Origin: Neoscytalidium dimidiatum
Taxonomy: Eukaryota; Ascomycota; Dothideomycetes; Botryosphaeriales; Botryosphaeriaceae
Length of the DNA stretch: 64,000 bases
Assembly: GCA_037367355.1 (NCBI GenBank)
Contig: CM074695.1
Location: 1,054,001 to 1,118,000 of the forward strand
Direction of reading: 5' to 3'
A program made the position numbers and the translations under genes. The notes under the pieces were generated by a model. The model saw only the letters and a list, made by a program, of their open reading frames with translations. It was not told where the DNA came from and made no database searches. Below are positions 44,301 through 55,669 of the stretch, piece by piece (positions within the stretch are counted from its first letter, which is position 1; the number at the start of each line of letters is the position of its first letter).

Positions 44301-46816
44301 TCAGGCAGCACCCCATGCCTGCTTCGCCCTCTCTACCTCCTCATCGATCTCCGTCTTCTCCCGTTCATCACTCTCGTCATGTTTCTCAACTTCCTTTCTA
44401 TCCTTGTCATCGTCGTCGTCCTTTTCCGGTCGTTTGGTGGGCGGTGGGATGCTCTCTTCCACTGTTGCCGATTTTGTTCCCTCGTCGGACACTCTGGACT
44501 TCGACAGCTCCTCGGACGATGACTTCCTCGGCGTTTCCTCGAAGGAGCTCTTGCTCTTCTCAGAAGCCGCCTTCATTTCAGTAGGCGATGTTATTGCGGG
44601 GGAAGTCGGCGACTTCTCCGAGCTGGCTGATCGACGCCAGCCAGCCCGCTTCTCAGCCGCCCACTGACTCCACGACGACAAATAAGCACTAGCCCGCTCA
44701 GATCGCGTTGCACCCGTAACACTGCCAGCTGGCGACTTCCTACCGTCCTTCTCGTCCGCTGCCGCTTTCTCGGCGGCGACTTTTCTCTCTTCTTCGGCCT
44801 TCTTGCGCTGGGCCTCTCGCATAGCCTCAATATCGTTCCAGAGGTTGTTGAAGGCCGTCGACACCTTCTTCTGACCTTCAGCAATATGTTTGTTGAAAGT
44901 CTCCTTGCCATGAGCGAAGCGCTCGTCCAGATGCAGGGCCTCCACCTGAGCGTTCAGCCGGCGCTGTACATCTTCGATTGTGAGGCCACCACTGCAGGGA
45001 TGCTCTGGCACCACAATGTCAAAGAGGTGCTCGTCTGTGTATTGGTTGAAGATGCGGAAGTTTTCGGTTCTCATCCAAGAAGCGAGGAAGTCGTTGTTGA
45101 ACTCCGCCGATGGGTCGCCGTCTATCTCGTCGATAACAGGCCCCTTGGGATTGTCTTTATGAGCTTCGCGGTAAAGCCGGTACTTGGTCGACGAGAGCAG
45201 GGCCAGAAGATACTCCTCAAATTGGAGACGAATGAACTCCTCGCTGCCGGCATATCCAAGCGTGATCGGCCGTCCAGGGTTGTTCTCGTCCCACGTGTCG
45301 TTCACCTGTTGGGTCAGGAAATCAATCCACCGGCGGTCAGGCGTGGACAGCGCTAGAGCGGTGCGAAGAGATGGTGATGATATGGTAATGGTGTCTTCGT
45401 CGAGCTGCGAAAACATGAGCAAGAACCCTCGCAATCTCGATGGAATCGCATACATTAATCAAGATGTCGCTGTATCGATCTTTTTGTTGCAGCAACAGCG
45501 AGTTCGTTGAGCCGACAATATAGGACTTGGTATCTCTGTCAGCCAACAGATCGAGCTGCTGCAGCGGAGTGTATGGACCAAATAAGCTCCCCTGTGGGAC
45601 GTCAGCACCTGATGGCAGAAATTAGAGGAACAAAAGGTACCCATACCTTTCCAAAGAGCTGCAGGGGCAATCCCATGTAGGCCAACACTGCACACGGTGT
45701 TAGCTGTGTTAATCAAAGCTGGATAGGGGACCTACATGATGCGCGCTCGCTCGTCTTCAGGGAGGTCGGTCTCTGCAGGTTTTCTTCGTAAGAATTGAAG
45801 GCAGGATCGGCGCAATCATGGAGCTGTCGAATCAAGCCGGGTATCAATGAAACCAAGGAGAACTGGAGCAGGCAGAGGCGTTCGCAATTGGAGCCGAAGA
45901 AGAGCATCTGCAGGAATCAGCAACCATGATCACCGAAAGTCACAAGTAGAGTAGCACCTTGGGCTGTAGCAAACAACATTTGAAGAGCACGAGGGTTTGA
46001 TGTTTGAACTCGTGAATAATCTCACGAAGCGAGAGACCTGCGCCGCGTGTGAGCTCAATGAGGAATTGAGTAAGTAGCGAGGGAGTGAGCGGGCTTGCGT
46101 ACCGAAGAACTGGTCGCGTTCATTTTCTCGATCCCTAAAAGTCTTGGCTAAGCTCTCTTGAAAGCGCTGGGCAATGGTCAGCACCGTCGCAACGACAAGC
46201 GGGGCGGACAACGAACCTGCAGGATGTCCAAGTCTGTGAAATCCCTAGGCACAGTCAGCCGTGACGTAAAGCCAATGTTTCCGGTGCAGCATACCGCTGG
46301 GCGAACCAAGCCTTTGTGACTACGGAGAGCTTCTCTCGCAGGTGTCCGAAGTGCTGGGGGCTATCGGAGATGACGACGACGGCCTTCTGGACGGTGGAGC
46401 GGGTGACATCGGCGGGACGGTTGATCAGCTCGTTGGCGTCGAGCTGACGGGTGCAGGAGATGCCGAAGAGGGAGGTGGCAGGGCTGGTTGCCGTCTTCTC
46501 GTGTCTCAGGGTAAAGTAAGAGAAGTCCTCGGTGGCGCTGGGAGTGGTCAGGCTGCGTGTCATGGGGCGCGGCAGCGGCGAGGGCAGAACTCACGCGTGG
46601 GCGCCATCGGACAGGGCCATGAAGGGCAGCAGCGGCCAGTCATTGTCGGCTGAGGGGTCGGAGCCATTTTCGACGCCAATCCAGGTCTCTACCTCAGGTC
46701 CCCTGGAGGAGAGTCAGCGCGGGGCTTGGGGGGGGTTGTGGGGCGGGCACAGCGCACCTCGCGTGGTGGAAGTCGACGATGCAGACAATGGGGTTAAAGG
46801 GAGGGCGAGGCGCCAT
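44301..46816 (-). CDS. AVL9: Late secretory pathway protein AVL9 (DENN-related)
   Basis: Conserved eukaryotic AVL9/DENND6-type protein needed for exocytic vesicle formation from the late Golgi. My model has ten exons: 46816-46758, 46702-46595, 46537-46295, 46244-46217, 46166-46103, 46037-45958, 45907-45736, 45687-45647, 45591-45454 and 45404-44301. It has 678 residues, and every junction is GT-AG and closes in frame. Family blocks: IVCIVDFHHARGPEVETW at the start, LPFMALSDGAH, FGISCTRQLDANEL, RSTVQKAVVVI, TKAWFAQRDFTDLDIL, SLLAYMGLPLQLFGKGSLF, LADRDTKSYIVGSTNSLLLQQ, and LSTPDRRWIDFLTQQV. The C-terminal 250 residues are a charged, Ser/Glu/Lys-rich disordered tail with a coiled-coil stretch (EAMREAQRKKAEEERK). 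Exon 4 is a 28-nt microexon. The start is the ATG ahead of PRPPFNPIVCIVDFHHAR. Confidence 0.95.
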
Positions 46817-48308
46817 AGTCCAGGCATAGCAGAGGCTCAGCAGACATGGGCGGCGGCTGCGAGAGGCGGCGGCGGTTGCATGTGTTGCGTCGGCGACGGT
46901 GACAGCCCGCCCCAGCCCTACGCGCCGCGACCGGGCTAGCCTGCTGCGGCAGCTCCCCTGTGCCGATCCAAGCCTTCCCTCCGCCCCGACGCCAGCCGCG
47001 ACGCCCTCACCCGCAAACCCCAAAGCACCATCGTCTGTTCTCTGGAGTGTTGCTTGACGACCGCACGGTGGCTCCCGGTCGACCAGCGCAGCGCCACGCA
47101 CCTTTGAAATCCACTCTCGGCCTCCTGGCTCCTGCGGAACCCGGCCATGTCGCCCCCGCAGAGCAGCGCCCCGGATTCCAGCGCGCCACTCAGCAGCGCT
47201 CACTGCTGCCGTGACCTCGAATCCTCATCCTGACGATCCGCGTTTGCCGCCTGCCCATGGGACTTCCAGGCATGCTTCATCATCCAGGAACCAACATGAT
47301 CGCCGCTGAGGCACGCTTCTGGGCCCGCCCGTGCCGCCCTCCTCCGCTTGTCCGCTGGGTTCCTGCAGCTCCAACCGTCAGATGAGCCAGCGCCAGGTCT
47401 CCCCTTTCATCCTCCACGAGCTAGCACCCTCTCCGCTCTGGGCTGCACTGATGTCTGCTTTTTCATTCCATGTCCCTACGCTTTGTTTTGAGAGAGTGTG
47501 TGGTTCTAAATTCACGTGATTCCACGTGCTCTATGCACCATTGTAGCCCTCGCTGGTTCGCCGTTGCGCTTGTCCAGAAAGTCAGTCCTTCCGGTCTCAT
47601 TGTTTTTCGCCACTAAGGTAATTCCATTCTCAAATCCTGGCCTTCTATGGCTCGGCTGTGGGCTCCTTTAGCCTGCAAGAACGCGCTAGTGGCCTGTTCC
47701 GTTGACTCTCCATTCCATTTGAGATTACCGAGACCTTCAGCAATGCACGAATACAAGCAACTCTAAGCACCGCCCAGCAAGTAGCAAGCCGCCCAGTCTC
47801 TCCACCACGAGGCGTGGAAGTGCTTGTTTCGTGAGCTGGTGCAGGTCTCACTCGTAGTTGTCCTGCAAAACTCTTCTTCCACTGCTCACCTACATCGTGG
47901 GCAACCTACTCTATCTCGAGCCATCTGGTGTACTCGATTAACTGTATCTTACAGGCTGTCCAATGAGCAAAAATCTCGCTCCATCATGGGTCCCTGCTTC
48001 TGCGTGCCTGCCATCCTTCGGCCCTGGCGGTAATTTGTCCCTACCTTCGAGCCTCATCTGCTGTTTGTTGTTTTGAATTCGGCAATAATGGAATGCTCAA
48101 TTCTCAATACTCTGCCTCTCACAACTGTCTACAAATTGCAGCTGGCCTCTCCTGCCAATTCTGAATCACAACACTTGTCACTCGCTCAGTTCGCTTTCTT
48201 CTTAACCATTGTGTCCGTCCTACCTTCGGGGGTGTGAGACTTTGCTTTTCCGCCTTGTCTAGTCTACTGGCAGCGCTTTTCTCTCCTTTGCTCTCGCGGT
48301 AGGCAACC
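46817..48308. other. Divergent promoter region, AVL9 and wall-protein gene
   Basis: About 1.5 kb between divergent genes. The AVL9 side is GC-rich; the side next to the wall-protein gene is C/T-rich and is probably a long leader. A paired CACGTG element lies at 47513-47528. Open frames here are compositionally biased and not supported. Confidence 0.5.
47513..47528. promoter_or_regulatory. Paired CACGTG (E-box) element
   Basis: Two perfect CACGTG palindromes with starts 10 bp apart (47513-47518 and 47523-47528), one helical turn between centres. CACGTG is bound by bHLH regulators such as Cbf1 and by light- or sterol-linked bHLH factors. The spacing suggests side-by-side binding. Target gene and factor are unknown; the wall-protein gene starts about 780 bp downstream. 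Confidence 0.4.
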
Positions 48309-50444
48309 ATGCGTGTTGGTGCCGTCGCTCCGTTCCTGGCCTTGGCGGTCCACGCCTTGCCTCAGGACGATGACACTTCCACCGGCTCGGAAGACGAGAC
48401 GAGCAGCCCTTTCATCTTCCCCACGCCGCTCATTCGTCCCGCTACTTTTGCCTCTGACCCTGATGGTGGGTATTCCTCTGATTCCCTCACTACCACGACA
48501 TGCTGCGATACGACTGTTGTCACTCTCTCCACGACCACAATAGTCGGCAGTGTGACTTCGACTTATGGTTCCGGAAGTGTGGGAGTCTACCCCGTTACCA
48601 CCCTAATTTATGGAGACACGACCGATGTCATTTACCCAACGGGTAGGCCGCGCCAGTCAGGCTATGTCACCGGAACTGAGCCGAGTTTCATGTCCACTGA
48701 AAATTGCTAATACGTGCCATTAGCCACTCCTTACTATGGGCCTACGTACGAGGGAGGTCCCCCACCAACTCCCGCGCCCTACCCACCGCCTCCGTACGGC
48801 GGAGATGAAACCACGTACTACACGACCGTCTACACCACTGAGTACGATGAGTTCTGCTCGACTGGTGTTCGCCCTGCGACGTACACCGTCACCGACACCT
48901 ACCCCGGCCCATCGTATGGCCCTCACCCTCCGGACTACCTTCCACCAGGCTTCACCGTTACTGTCACCGCCTGCGATACTTGTGATGAGGAGTTAACTAC
49001 CACCTTGACCATCCCTTGCCCAGATGATCCAACTCCGTACGGCAAGCCTTCCTGGAAGCCGCACAGGTCGGAGCCGCCGGACTACGAGCCAAGTTATGAG
49101 CCGAGTTATGAGCCGAGTTATGAGCCGACCTACGAGCCGACCTATGAGCCGACCTATGAGCCGACCTATGAGCCGACCTATGAGCCGACCTATGAGCCGA
49201 CCTATGAGCCGACCTATGAGCCGACCTACGAGCCGACCTATGAGCCGACCTACGAACCCACAGACACGCCTTCTTATCGCCCATACCCTCCGTCGTACTC
49301 AAAGCCTCCACACAAGCCAAAGCCCTCTTTGGAGCCCTGCACCGATGACGAGGATTACGAACCGTCGACTACGTATGAGCCTGACGAGCCGCCAAGCACC
49401 TACGAGCCCGAGTCATATCAGCCCACTTACGATCCATCCACATATGAACCGTATGAGCCTTCGACCTATGAGCCCTACGAGCCATCCACGTACGAGCCCG
49501 AAGAGCCGTACTACACGCCCACGTACCAGCCGCCCTACAGCGATGAGCCGTACTACACCACAACAACCACAACTGAATGCGATGATGAGCCGACTTACGG
49601 GCCGTCCTACGAGCCTTCTTACTACCCGGATGAGCCCTCGTATTCTCCGTACGAGCCCTCATACACTGACGAGCCAAGCTACTCCCCACCGTCGTACGAG
49701 CCAACCTACGAGCCGTCGTACGAGCCAACCTACGAGCCGTCGTACGAGCCATCTTACGAGCAAACCTACACGCCATCTGTCTCTTACGGCGAGCCGCCAT
49801 ACACTCCCGACTATCCTGAGTACACGGAGCCGCCGTCATACCCGTACCAGCCCGACTATGCGACTCACACCATCACGGTCTCTGAGTTCTGCTCGACTGG
49901 TCTGGAGCCCAAGACTTACACCGTGACGGAGAGCTGCAAGAAGAAGTGCGAGCCGAAAACGACGCCTTGGATTCCCGACGGCTGGACCACTACTGTCACT
50001 GAATGCAAGAAGTGTGGACCCACTCCCATCACGGCTACGCTCACAGTCACCTGCCACAAGTGTCACAAGACACCAGACCCCACTCCTGACTACGGATACC
50101 CCGATGACCCTGATGAGCCTCAGTACTATCCTGTTGCAACCTCCACCCTCCCGGTCTCATACTACGGCTCAAGTCCTGAGCCGAGCGACTCTGCAGACGG
50201 CCCTCCCCTGCCGCCGCCCATCAAAATCTACAACAACGGCACGTACCCCAATTCGACTTATTCGTCATCCTCCAGGGCGACCTTGGAGCCCACCACCCAG
50301 GCGCCTGTCGAACCAGCTCCCACAACAGCTGCTACTGGCTCTGGAGATGGCCGAACGACGGGCGCCGCATCCGCTGTATCATCCTCTGCTGCCGCGACTG
50401 TCCTTGTGTCGCTCTTCCTCTCACTTTGTTTCATGCACTTGTAG
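48309..50444 (+). CDS. Tyr/Pro-rich repeat protein, probable GPI cell-wall protein
   Basis: About 684 residues in two exons (48309-48642, 48724-50444) with a branch site CTAAT before the acceptor. Seen: a signal peptide (MRVGAVAPFLALAVHALPQ); a Ser/Thr-rich region with CCDTTVVTLSTT; a Cys module (EFCSTGVRPATYTVT ... TVTACDTCDEELTTTLTIPC); a core of 15 consecutive YEP(S/T) units followed by looser TYEP/SYEP repeats over some 250 residues; a second Cys module (EFCSTGLEPKTYTVT ... TVTECKKCGPTPITATLTVTC); a Ser/Thr-rich stalk; and a hydrophobic C-terminus (AAATVLVSLFLSLCFMHL) after small residues, as in GPI attachment signals. The two Cys modules are clearly duplicates flanking the repeat. No known enzyme domain. 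I infer a surface or wall protein, possibly cross-linked through its tyrosines or acting as an adhesin; the family is not one I can name. Confidence 0.8.
49083..49262 (+). repeat. 12-bp tandem repeat encoding YEP(S/T)
   Basis: Fifteen head-to-tail 12-bp units of the form TAY GAG CCG ACC (first units end AGT). Codon variants (TAT/TAC) show several are near-identical in DNA, which indicates recent expansion. Unit number is likely to vary between strains. Confidence 0.92.
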
Positions 50445-51069
50445 AATCTGCTATAATTGTCAGCCTTTTCAGTTGGCCATGCACACTTATGCAACGGTCC
50501 GGCGGCTTGCAGCACTTCCCTCTTCAACTTTCTTTTCATTTGAACATCATCCGCGTCTTATCTTTTTTTTTCCTTTTCTTTTTCTCTTGCCCTGCATGCA
50601 CTGCCCACAATTCAAATGTAGATACTGCTTTGGTCTCACTGTACTTTGGTCTTTGCACTTATGGAAACAGAAAATCTGAGGAGGGAAGGCACCGTGAATT
50701 GGAGATACTATGATTGGCTGGTAATAATGTGCTATAAAGTACTTTAATGAGACAGATTGTTGACTGCAACTTCCCGAATGGTGATGTCTTGATGCAGGGG
50801 TAAACTGTTGAACAGTGCGAAACCGTGAGTGCCCCTAAAACATCGGCATCCGATCACTCTTCCGGACGCCGACGAGGATCGCCCTCCTTCCTAATCAAAC
50901 ATGGTTATCATGCATATCGAGCATGGGAGACCAAAATCTAAGCGACATATATTCTAGCCAAATGATACCTGATCTATCTGGCGATGTACTTTAACGCACC
51001 AACGAGTATTTACGGAGCAGCGCAGGTCCAGCAAAGTTGCAACCACTTCATTTTTCTATCTCATTCATC
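50445..51069. other. Intergenic, wall-protein 3' flank and acyltransferase promoter
   Basis: No gene seen. T-rich just after the wall-protein stop; the remainder is ordinary AT-richer promoter DNA. Confidence 0.5.
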
Positions 51070-52281
51070 ATGGAAAGCAACGTTCACTCACGCAAACCTT
51101 CCGCCCAATCCCAAGGAGATGATGTTTCCCCTGAACCTCGGCCGCAAAAGAAACAACGCATCCATTATCTTGACAACATCCGCACTGCCCTTACCGTCGT
51201 CGTCATTTACCAACACACAGCCAGCGCATACGGTGCGGATGGTTCGTGGCTCTACAAGTCGCCCTACCATACCCGCTCATTCCCACTCATCATCTTCAAA
51301 GCCATCAACCGCACGTACCTGATGGCCACCTTCTTCTACCTCTCCGGTTACTTCTCCGCCCTCACCGCGCGCAAACGGCCCTCCCGCACGGCCTTCCTCA
51401 AAGACAAAGCCCTCCGCCTCGGCCTCCCCACCCTCCTCTCCACCCTCCTCTCCGAACCCCTCCAACTCGCCCTCCTCTCCCTCATCCGCGACGGCCAGCG
51501 CCCGACCTGGGCCCTCTTCACCACCTACTGGGCCTCCCTCCGCGGCGTCAAAGGCCCCGTCTGGTACACAGCGCTGCTCCTCCTCCTCGACACGACCTAC
51601 ATCACGCTCCGCACCCGCCCGACAGCCACCACAACCACCACCACCTCCTCCTCCACTCCACCAACCCGCACCGGCCTCCTCGCCGCCACACTCGCCCTCT
51701 CCGCCCTAAGCTTCGCCACCCGCCTCGCCTACCCCCTCACCACGACCTTCACGCCCCTCAGCACGCGTCCCGGCTTCATGCCGCAATACCTCTTCTTCTA
51801 CGCCCTCGGCACGCGCCACACGCGCTTCCCGCTGCCCCGCGACGCCCACGCGCTCCTGGCCGCCCTCGCCGTCACCGCCGCCGCCACCCTCCTCCTCCTC
51901 CTCCTCGCCGCGCCCTCCACGTCCCGCGTCCCGGCCCTCGCCGCCCTGCGCGGCGGGTGCAACGTCGCCGCCGCCGCGTACGCCGTGTGGCACGAGGCGA
52001 CGGGGCTGCTGGCGTTCTCGGCGCTGGCGGGGCTGTTCGCGCGGACGGAGCGGCTGCGGCGCGATTGGGGCCCGTGGGCGAGGTGCTCGTCGTACGCGGC
52101 GTTCCTGGTGCACGCGCCGGTGCTGGTCGCGGTCATGGCCGGGCTGGATGGGCGGCGCTGCGGGGCGGCCGTCGGGGCCGTGGGGATGACGGCTGCGGTG
52201 GGGACGGTCGGGGCGGTGGTCAGTTGGGGGCTGGGGTGGTGCTTGTCCAGGGTGCCGGGGGTGAGGGGGTGCGTTGTTTGA
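51070..52281 (+). CDS. Acyltransferase 3 family membrane protein
   Basis: Intronless gene for about 403 residues with roughly ten hydrophobic segments, belonging to the acyltransferase-3 family (OpgC/OafA-like). Such proteins transfer acetyl or succinyl groups to sugars or lipids across a membrane. Seen: a polar head with a basic run, then RIHYLDNIRTALTVVVIYQHTASAYG, where the His of YQHT matches the family's catalytic His region. LMATFFYLSGYFSALTARKRPSRTAFLKDKALRLGLPTLL follows, with the conserved Arg-rich loop, then GPVWYTALLLLLD and a row of GC-rich Ala/Leu membrane spans. Codon use becomes extremely GC-rich in the second half, producing long open frames on both strands; only this frame has membrane-protein character. 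The first ATG in frame is 51070. Substrate unknown. Confidence 0.85.
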   Translation: MESNVHSRKPSAQSQGDDVSPEPRPQKKQRIHYLDNIRTALTVVVIYQHTASAYGADGSWLYKSPYHTRSFPLIIFKAINRTYLMATFFYLSGYFSALTARKRPSRTAFLKDKALRLGLPTLLSTLLSEPLQLALLSLIRDGQRPTWALFTTYWASLRGVKGPVWYTALLLLLDTTYITLRTRPTATTTTTTSSSTPPTRTGLLAATLALSALSFATRLAYPLTTTFTPLSTRPGFMPQYLFFYALGTRHTRFPLPRDAHALLAALAVTAAATLLLLLLAAPSTSRVPALAALRGGCNVAAAAYAVWHEATGLLAFSALAGLFARTERLRRDWGPWARCSSYAAFLVHAPVLVAVMAGLDGRRCGAAVGAVGMTAAVGTVGAVVSWGLGWCLSRVPGVRGCVV

Positions 52282-52888
52282 GGTTGGGGTCGGTGGAGGA
52301 TGGGTGGATTTTGGGGGGTGTTGAGGGTGGGCGTGGCGATCGTTGGGTGGTTTATTTGTTGGAGATGTGCGGGACGGCTCTGGGCTTTCATGTAGCTGGT
52401 GATTTAGGACTACGCATGATAAGGATGTCGGGATATTTGTTGAAATGTGGAAGTGAAGGAGAGTGACGGGTGAGTTGAACACTGCGTGGTACGTTTCGGC
52501 ATATGCTTTTGCTTGTCGCTAAACGCACGTTATTGTTGGGCTCTCATATTACATTTTTCCTCAAGGATACGAATATGCAATGCATTCCGCAACGACTTGT
52601 GTATCGACGGCGGCATAGAGTCTTCCGACCACCGATGTGCCGACTGTCCGATGTTTTCTTGATGCCGACCTTCCTTTTCGGGCAGCCCTCGTTCAACCCC
52701 AATGCAAAAGGAACTTCATCGGTGGAGTAGATCTATTGTGTTCTTTTTTCAGACTTTCCATCCGCAAAGCTCAATTTTTCAATTTTTTCTGCCTGCTTAT
52801 ACACCTATCATCAGCAACAAAAAAAAAAAAATAAAAGATTTCATACTTTCCTCGGCAGTAGTCTGCACAATAGACAATCATCAGCATC
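52282..52888. other. Intergenic between acyltransferase and small ORF
   Basis: No supported gene. T-rich stretch and a poly-A run at about 52819-52831. Confidence 0.5.
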
Positions 52889-53380
52889 ATGAATATCGAT
52901 TCAAACCTAAAACAACGAGCTGGAAGCGACATCAAAAGATTTCCTACCGTGTCGACCGCTCCAAAGCGGCTTTCCCGGACTTTCACCAACAGAGCCGTTG
53001 GAACGAGCACCGTCTCAATCCTCCTGTTCCGCCTCGTGCGCGTCGTCCTTGCTTTCTTCTTCGCGCACTTGCTCTTTACGGGAAATCTTCCACTACCTAC
53101 TTTCGCCAATACGAAGCCACTTCCTTCAATGATCGCGAGGGATACAACATCGACCGAAGACGACGCAGTCTCGAGGAAATGGCTCCGTATCGTGGTACGT
53201 CTCCTCAGCCTCCCTGCTTTCTGGACCGGTCGTGCATTCTTAGAGGCCGCGGTGTGTGATGCGTTTGCAATAGTGGGCTTGCATGATTGGCCACTGCACA
53301 CTGGGGGTGGAATGATCACAGTGTTGACGGCGAGGTGGTGGTGGCAGTGGCACCGTGCGTGTGGAAGTTTCTGGCGTTAA
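52889..53380 (+). CDS. Small hypothetical protein with one membrane segment
   Basis: ORF of 163 codons from an ATG. I do not recognise the family. It has a basic N-terminus with many Ser/Thr, one hydrophobic segment at about residues 42-63 (VSILLFRLVRVVLAFFFAHLLF), a middle part with KWLRIVVRLLSLPAFW, and a Trp-rich end (RWWWQWHRACGSFW). A possible short intron (GTACGTCTCCTCAG at 53194) could change the C-terminal half. It may be a real small membrane protein or a chance ORF; no neighbour helps to decide. Confidence 0.3.
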   Translation: MNIDSNLKQRAGSDIKRFPTVSTAPKRLSRTFTNRAVGTSTVSILLFRLVRVVLAFFFAHLLFTGNLPLPTFANTKPLPSMIARDTTSTEDDAVSRKWLRIVVRLLSLPAFWTGRAFLEAAVCDAFAIVGLHDWPLHTGGGMITVLTARWWWQWHRACGSFWR

Positions 53381-53953
53381 TAGATGGACGGGAAAGAAGC
53401 TGCTGCTGTATGGGTCAATAGGCGGACTCAGTGAATGCTGGCCTGCGCGCAAATCAAATGAAACGATTGCGCTCAAATCTTGATATCTATACTCGGGCAT
53501 CCTATGACTAGGTGTTTTCCAAATCTACAGGATGGTATGAATGCTTTTCTAGCTTCAAGTCCTGAAGTTAACATCGCTCATTGGCCATCTCGTCTATTTA
53601 TTTACTCTCTCAATTATTTACTTTTGCTGAGCTTTTACGCATGTAGTCACATAGAACAATGGGACCTTTGTTTTCACTTCTGTTTAGAGCCATGCTGGTT
53701 GGTTTCCATATCTAGGCTCGGTGGTTTACTTTCGCGTTGAAATCCTGTTCTCGAGGCTTCCGCCTCCGGTAATGCCAAGGAGCATGTAAGAATAAAGAAA
53801 TCAGATTGATTCCGGTGAGAGGCCTTACATTGACGTGGCCAAGGTCTAAGTAGTCTTCGAAGTTTCAATTTGGCGTAAAGTGTTCTCCCATCACAAAAGT
53901 ATTCCCCCATCACCAAATGTGCCACATTTCCCCCCACCGATCACGAACCTCCT
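53381..53953. other. Intergenic left of NmrA-like gene
   Basis: AT-rich; no gene recognised. Contains the 3' flank of the NmrA-like gene. Confidence 0.5.
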
Positions 53954-55122
53954 TCACTTCCTCCCCGCCGCCTCCAACGCCATCCGCACCGCCTCCCTCA
54001 CCGACACCGGCTCCACGCCCACCTCCTCGTTCCGCACCAAATGCCAAAAATCCGCCGCGCTCCCTTCCTCGTTGAACTGCGCGTTCAGCGCCATGCCCCG
54101 GACGGCCGGCCGCACGTCCCCCCTCGCCAGCAGCTCGCGCGCCTCCTCGTTGATCTTCCCGATGTCGGCGCGCTCGACCCGGAACGGCGCGCCCGTCTCC
54201 GCCTCGAGCGCGGCCAGGATGGCGTTCTGCGTGAGGTCGCGCACGCCGGCGACGAAGACGGGCCGGTTGGCGAAGCGGGCCGGGTCGCGGAGGATGGCGA
54301 GCGCGGCCGTGGCGACGAGCGGCAGCGGCGTCCAGCACGCGCGGTTGTTGCCCGTGCCGTAGATGGTGGCCGTTTTGGCGGCGAGGTCGAAGCCGGCGTG
54401 CCCGCCCAGGAGCCCTGGCGTACGCAGCGTGAGTCGGTGCTATGTGAAATGCCATGGGAAATGGAGACACACGGGGGAAAGAAAAAAGAGACGGGAAAAG
54501 GAAAAGAAAGCCAAATTTAGTCTCAAGTGAACGCAAAAAAAAAAAAAAAAGAAAAAGAAAAAGAGCACAGGAACCACTACTCACACATGTCGAAGAACGG
54601 CCCCCCGTTCAACGCCGTCCAGCAGATCGCCCCCTCCCGCGCCCTCTCCTCCAGATACGCCCTCACGGCGACCTTGTCCCCGACGTACGACGCCGGGAAC
54701 GCCGCGTACTGCGGCGTCGCGATGTTGGCGACGAACTCGTCCGCGAAGAACAGCTTGACGCCGGCGTCGACGGCCGCGTCGATCAGCGCCTTCTGCGCGG
54801 CGAACCGGACCTGCCCGCCGGGGAGCAGGCAGAGCACCGCGTCCTGCCCGCGCAGGGCCGCGGCCAGGATGCGCCCGTCGGCGTAGTCCGCGACGGGCAC
54901 GACGCGGACGCGCGGGTCCGGGGCCGCGTAGCCGCCGCGGGTGAGCGCCGTGATCTGGAAGGCGCCGTCGTCCAGGAGCTTGCGGACGATGGGCTTGCCG
55001 ACGTTGCCGCCGGCCTGGCTGCGGTGAGCGATTTGTGTCTCTTCCTGAGGTTTATCGAGGGGGTGTGGCCGGGGCTATGGTGGACTGCTTACCCCGACGA
55101 CGGCGATGTTCTTGAGCTCCAT
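53954..55122 (-). CDS. NmrA-like NAD(P)-binding protein (isoflavone-reductase type)
   Basis: About 306 residues in three exons (55122-55093, 55014-54585, 54414-53954), the usual length for this atypical-SDR family, whose members are NADPH-dependent reductases or redox sensors. Exon 1 codes for only ten residues (MELKNIAVVG); the join gives VVGAGGNVGKPIVRKLLDDG, the dinucleotide motif. Further marks: ALTRGGYAAPDPRVRVVPVADY, a strand-helix pair AVLCLLPGG-like, KLFFADEFVANIATPQY, the first half of the substrate pocket GPFFDMWLLGGHAGFDLAAKTATIYGTGN, and a helical C-terminus. The catalytic Lys of plant isoflavone reductases is not clearly present. Intron 2 (about 170 nt) contains a long run of A. 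A nearer AG for intron 1 would break the motif, so the second AG was chosen. TATATAAG lies about 98 nt upstream of the ATG. Confidence 0.9.
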
Positions 55123-55669
55123 GGTGTTTTCGTTGTTTGGCTGAACGTTTTCCTTTTATTTTTTTTTTCTCAACTTGGTCTTACTGCTCTCCTGCTACGC
55201 ACCCATGAAACCCAAGGCTCTTATATACTGCTTGTGTAAACTGTTGTATGACTGGACGTGATGTTGTCGCGTCAGGCACGCATCCAAAGGATTCAAGGCA
55301 CCGGCGTCAGCCTAGCGTGCCTGACCAGGCACCACGGCCCCGCAAGCCACACTGCACCATGCACGCCACAAAGTGGGACCGCTTATCATTAAGGGCTCAC
55401 TAGAATGCTCTTATTGCCGCAAAACTCCTTATAGAGGTTCGGAAGTGTGCCGGTTGACGAAACAAGAAGTGCTATCACAGTGCACGAGCCATGATCCGGC
55501 GTGGCCACCGTAACCGCATTGTCGACATCACCTACAACATGTCTCCGTCTTCCCCACCCCACACCACGAAAGAAACGCAAGTATCATGAACGCATCAATT
55601 ACAGTACTAATGACACTCTACTCTATCCTTTTCTTGTCCCCCGACCCGGTCGCCCATCCAATCCCGACA
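55123..55669. other. Intergenic between NmrA-like and ABCA genes
   Basis: Promoter of the NmrA-like gene and 3' flank of the ABCA gene; no gene recognised. Confidence 0.5.
55220..55227 (-). promoter_or_regulatory. TATA-box-like element, NmrA-like gene
   Basis: TATATAAG on the minus strand, 98-105 nt upstream of the ATG at 55122. Sequence match only. Confidence 0.4.

Noticed and set aside
51246..52482. Alternative long frames over the acyltransferase-3 gene (406 codons + strand, 258 codons - strand)
   Set aside because: Pro/Arg/His-rich without hydrophobic spans; the chosen frame has family motifs and membrane segments.
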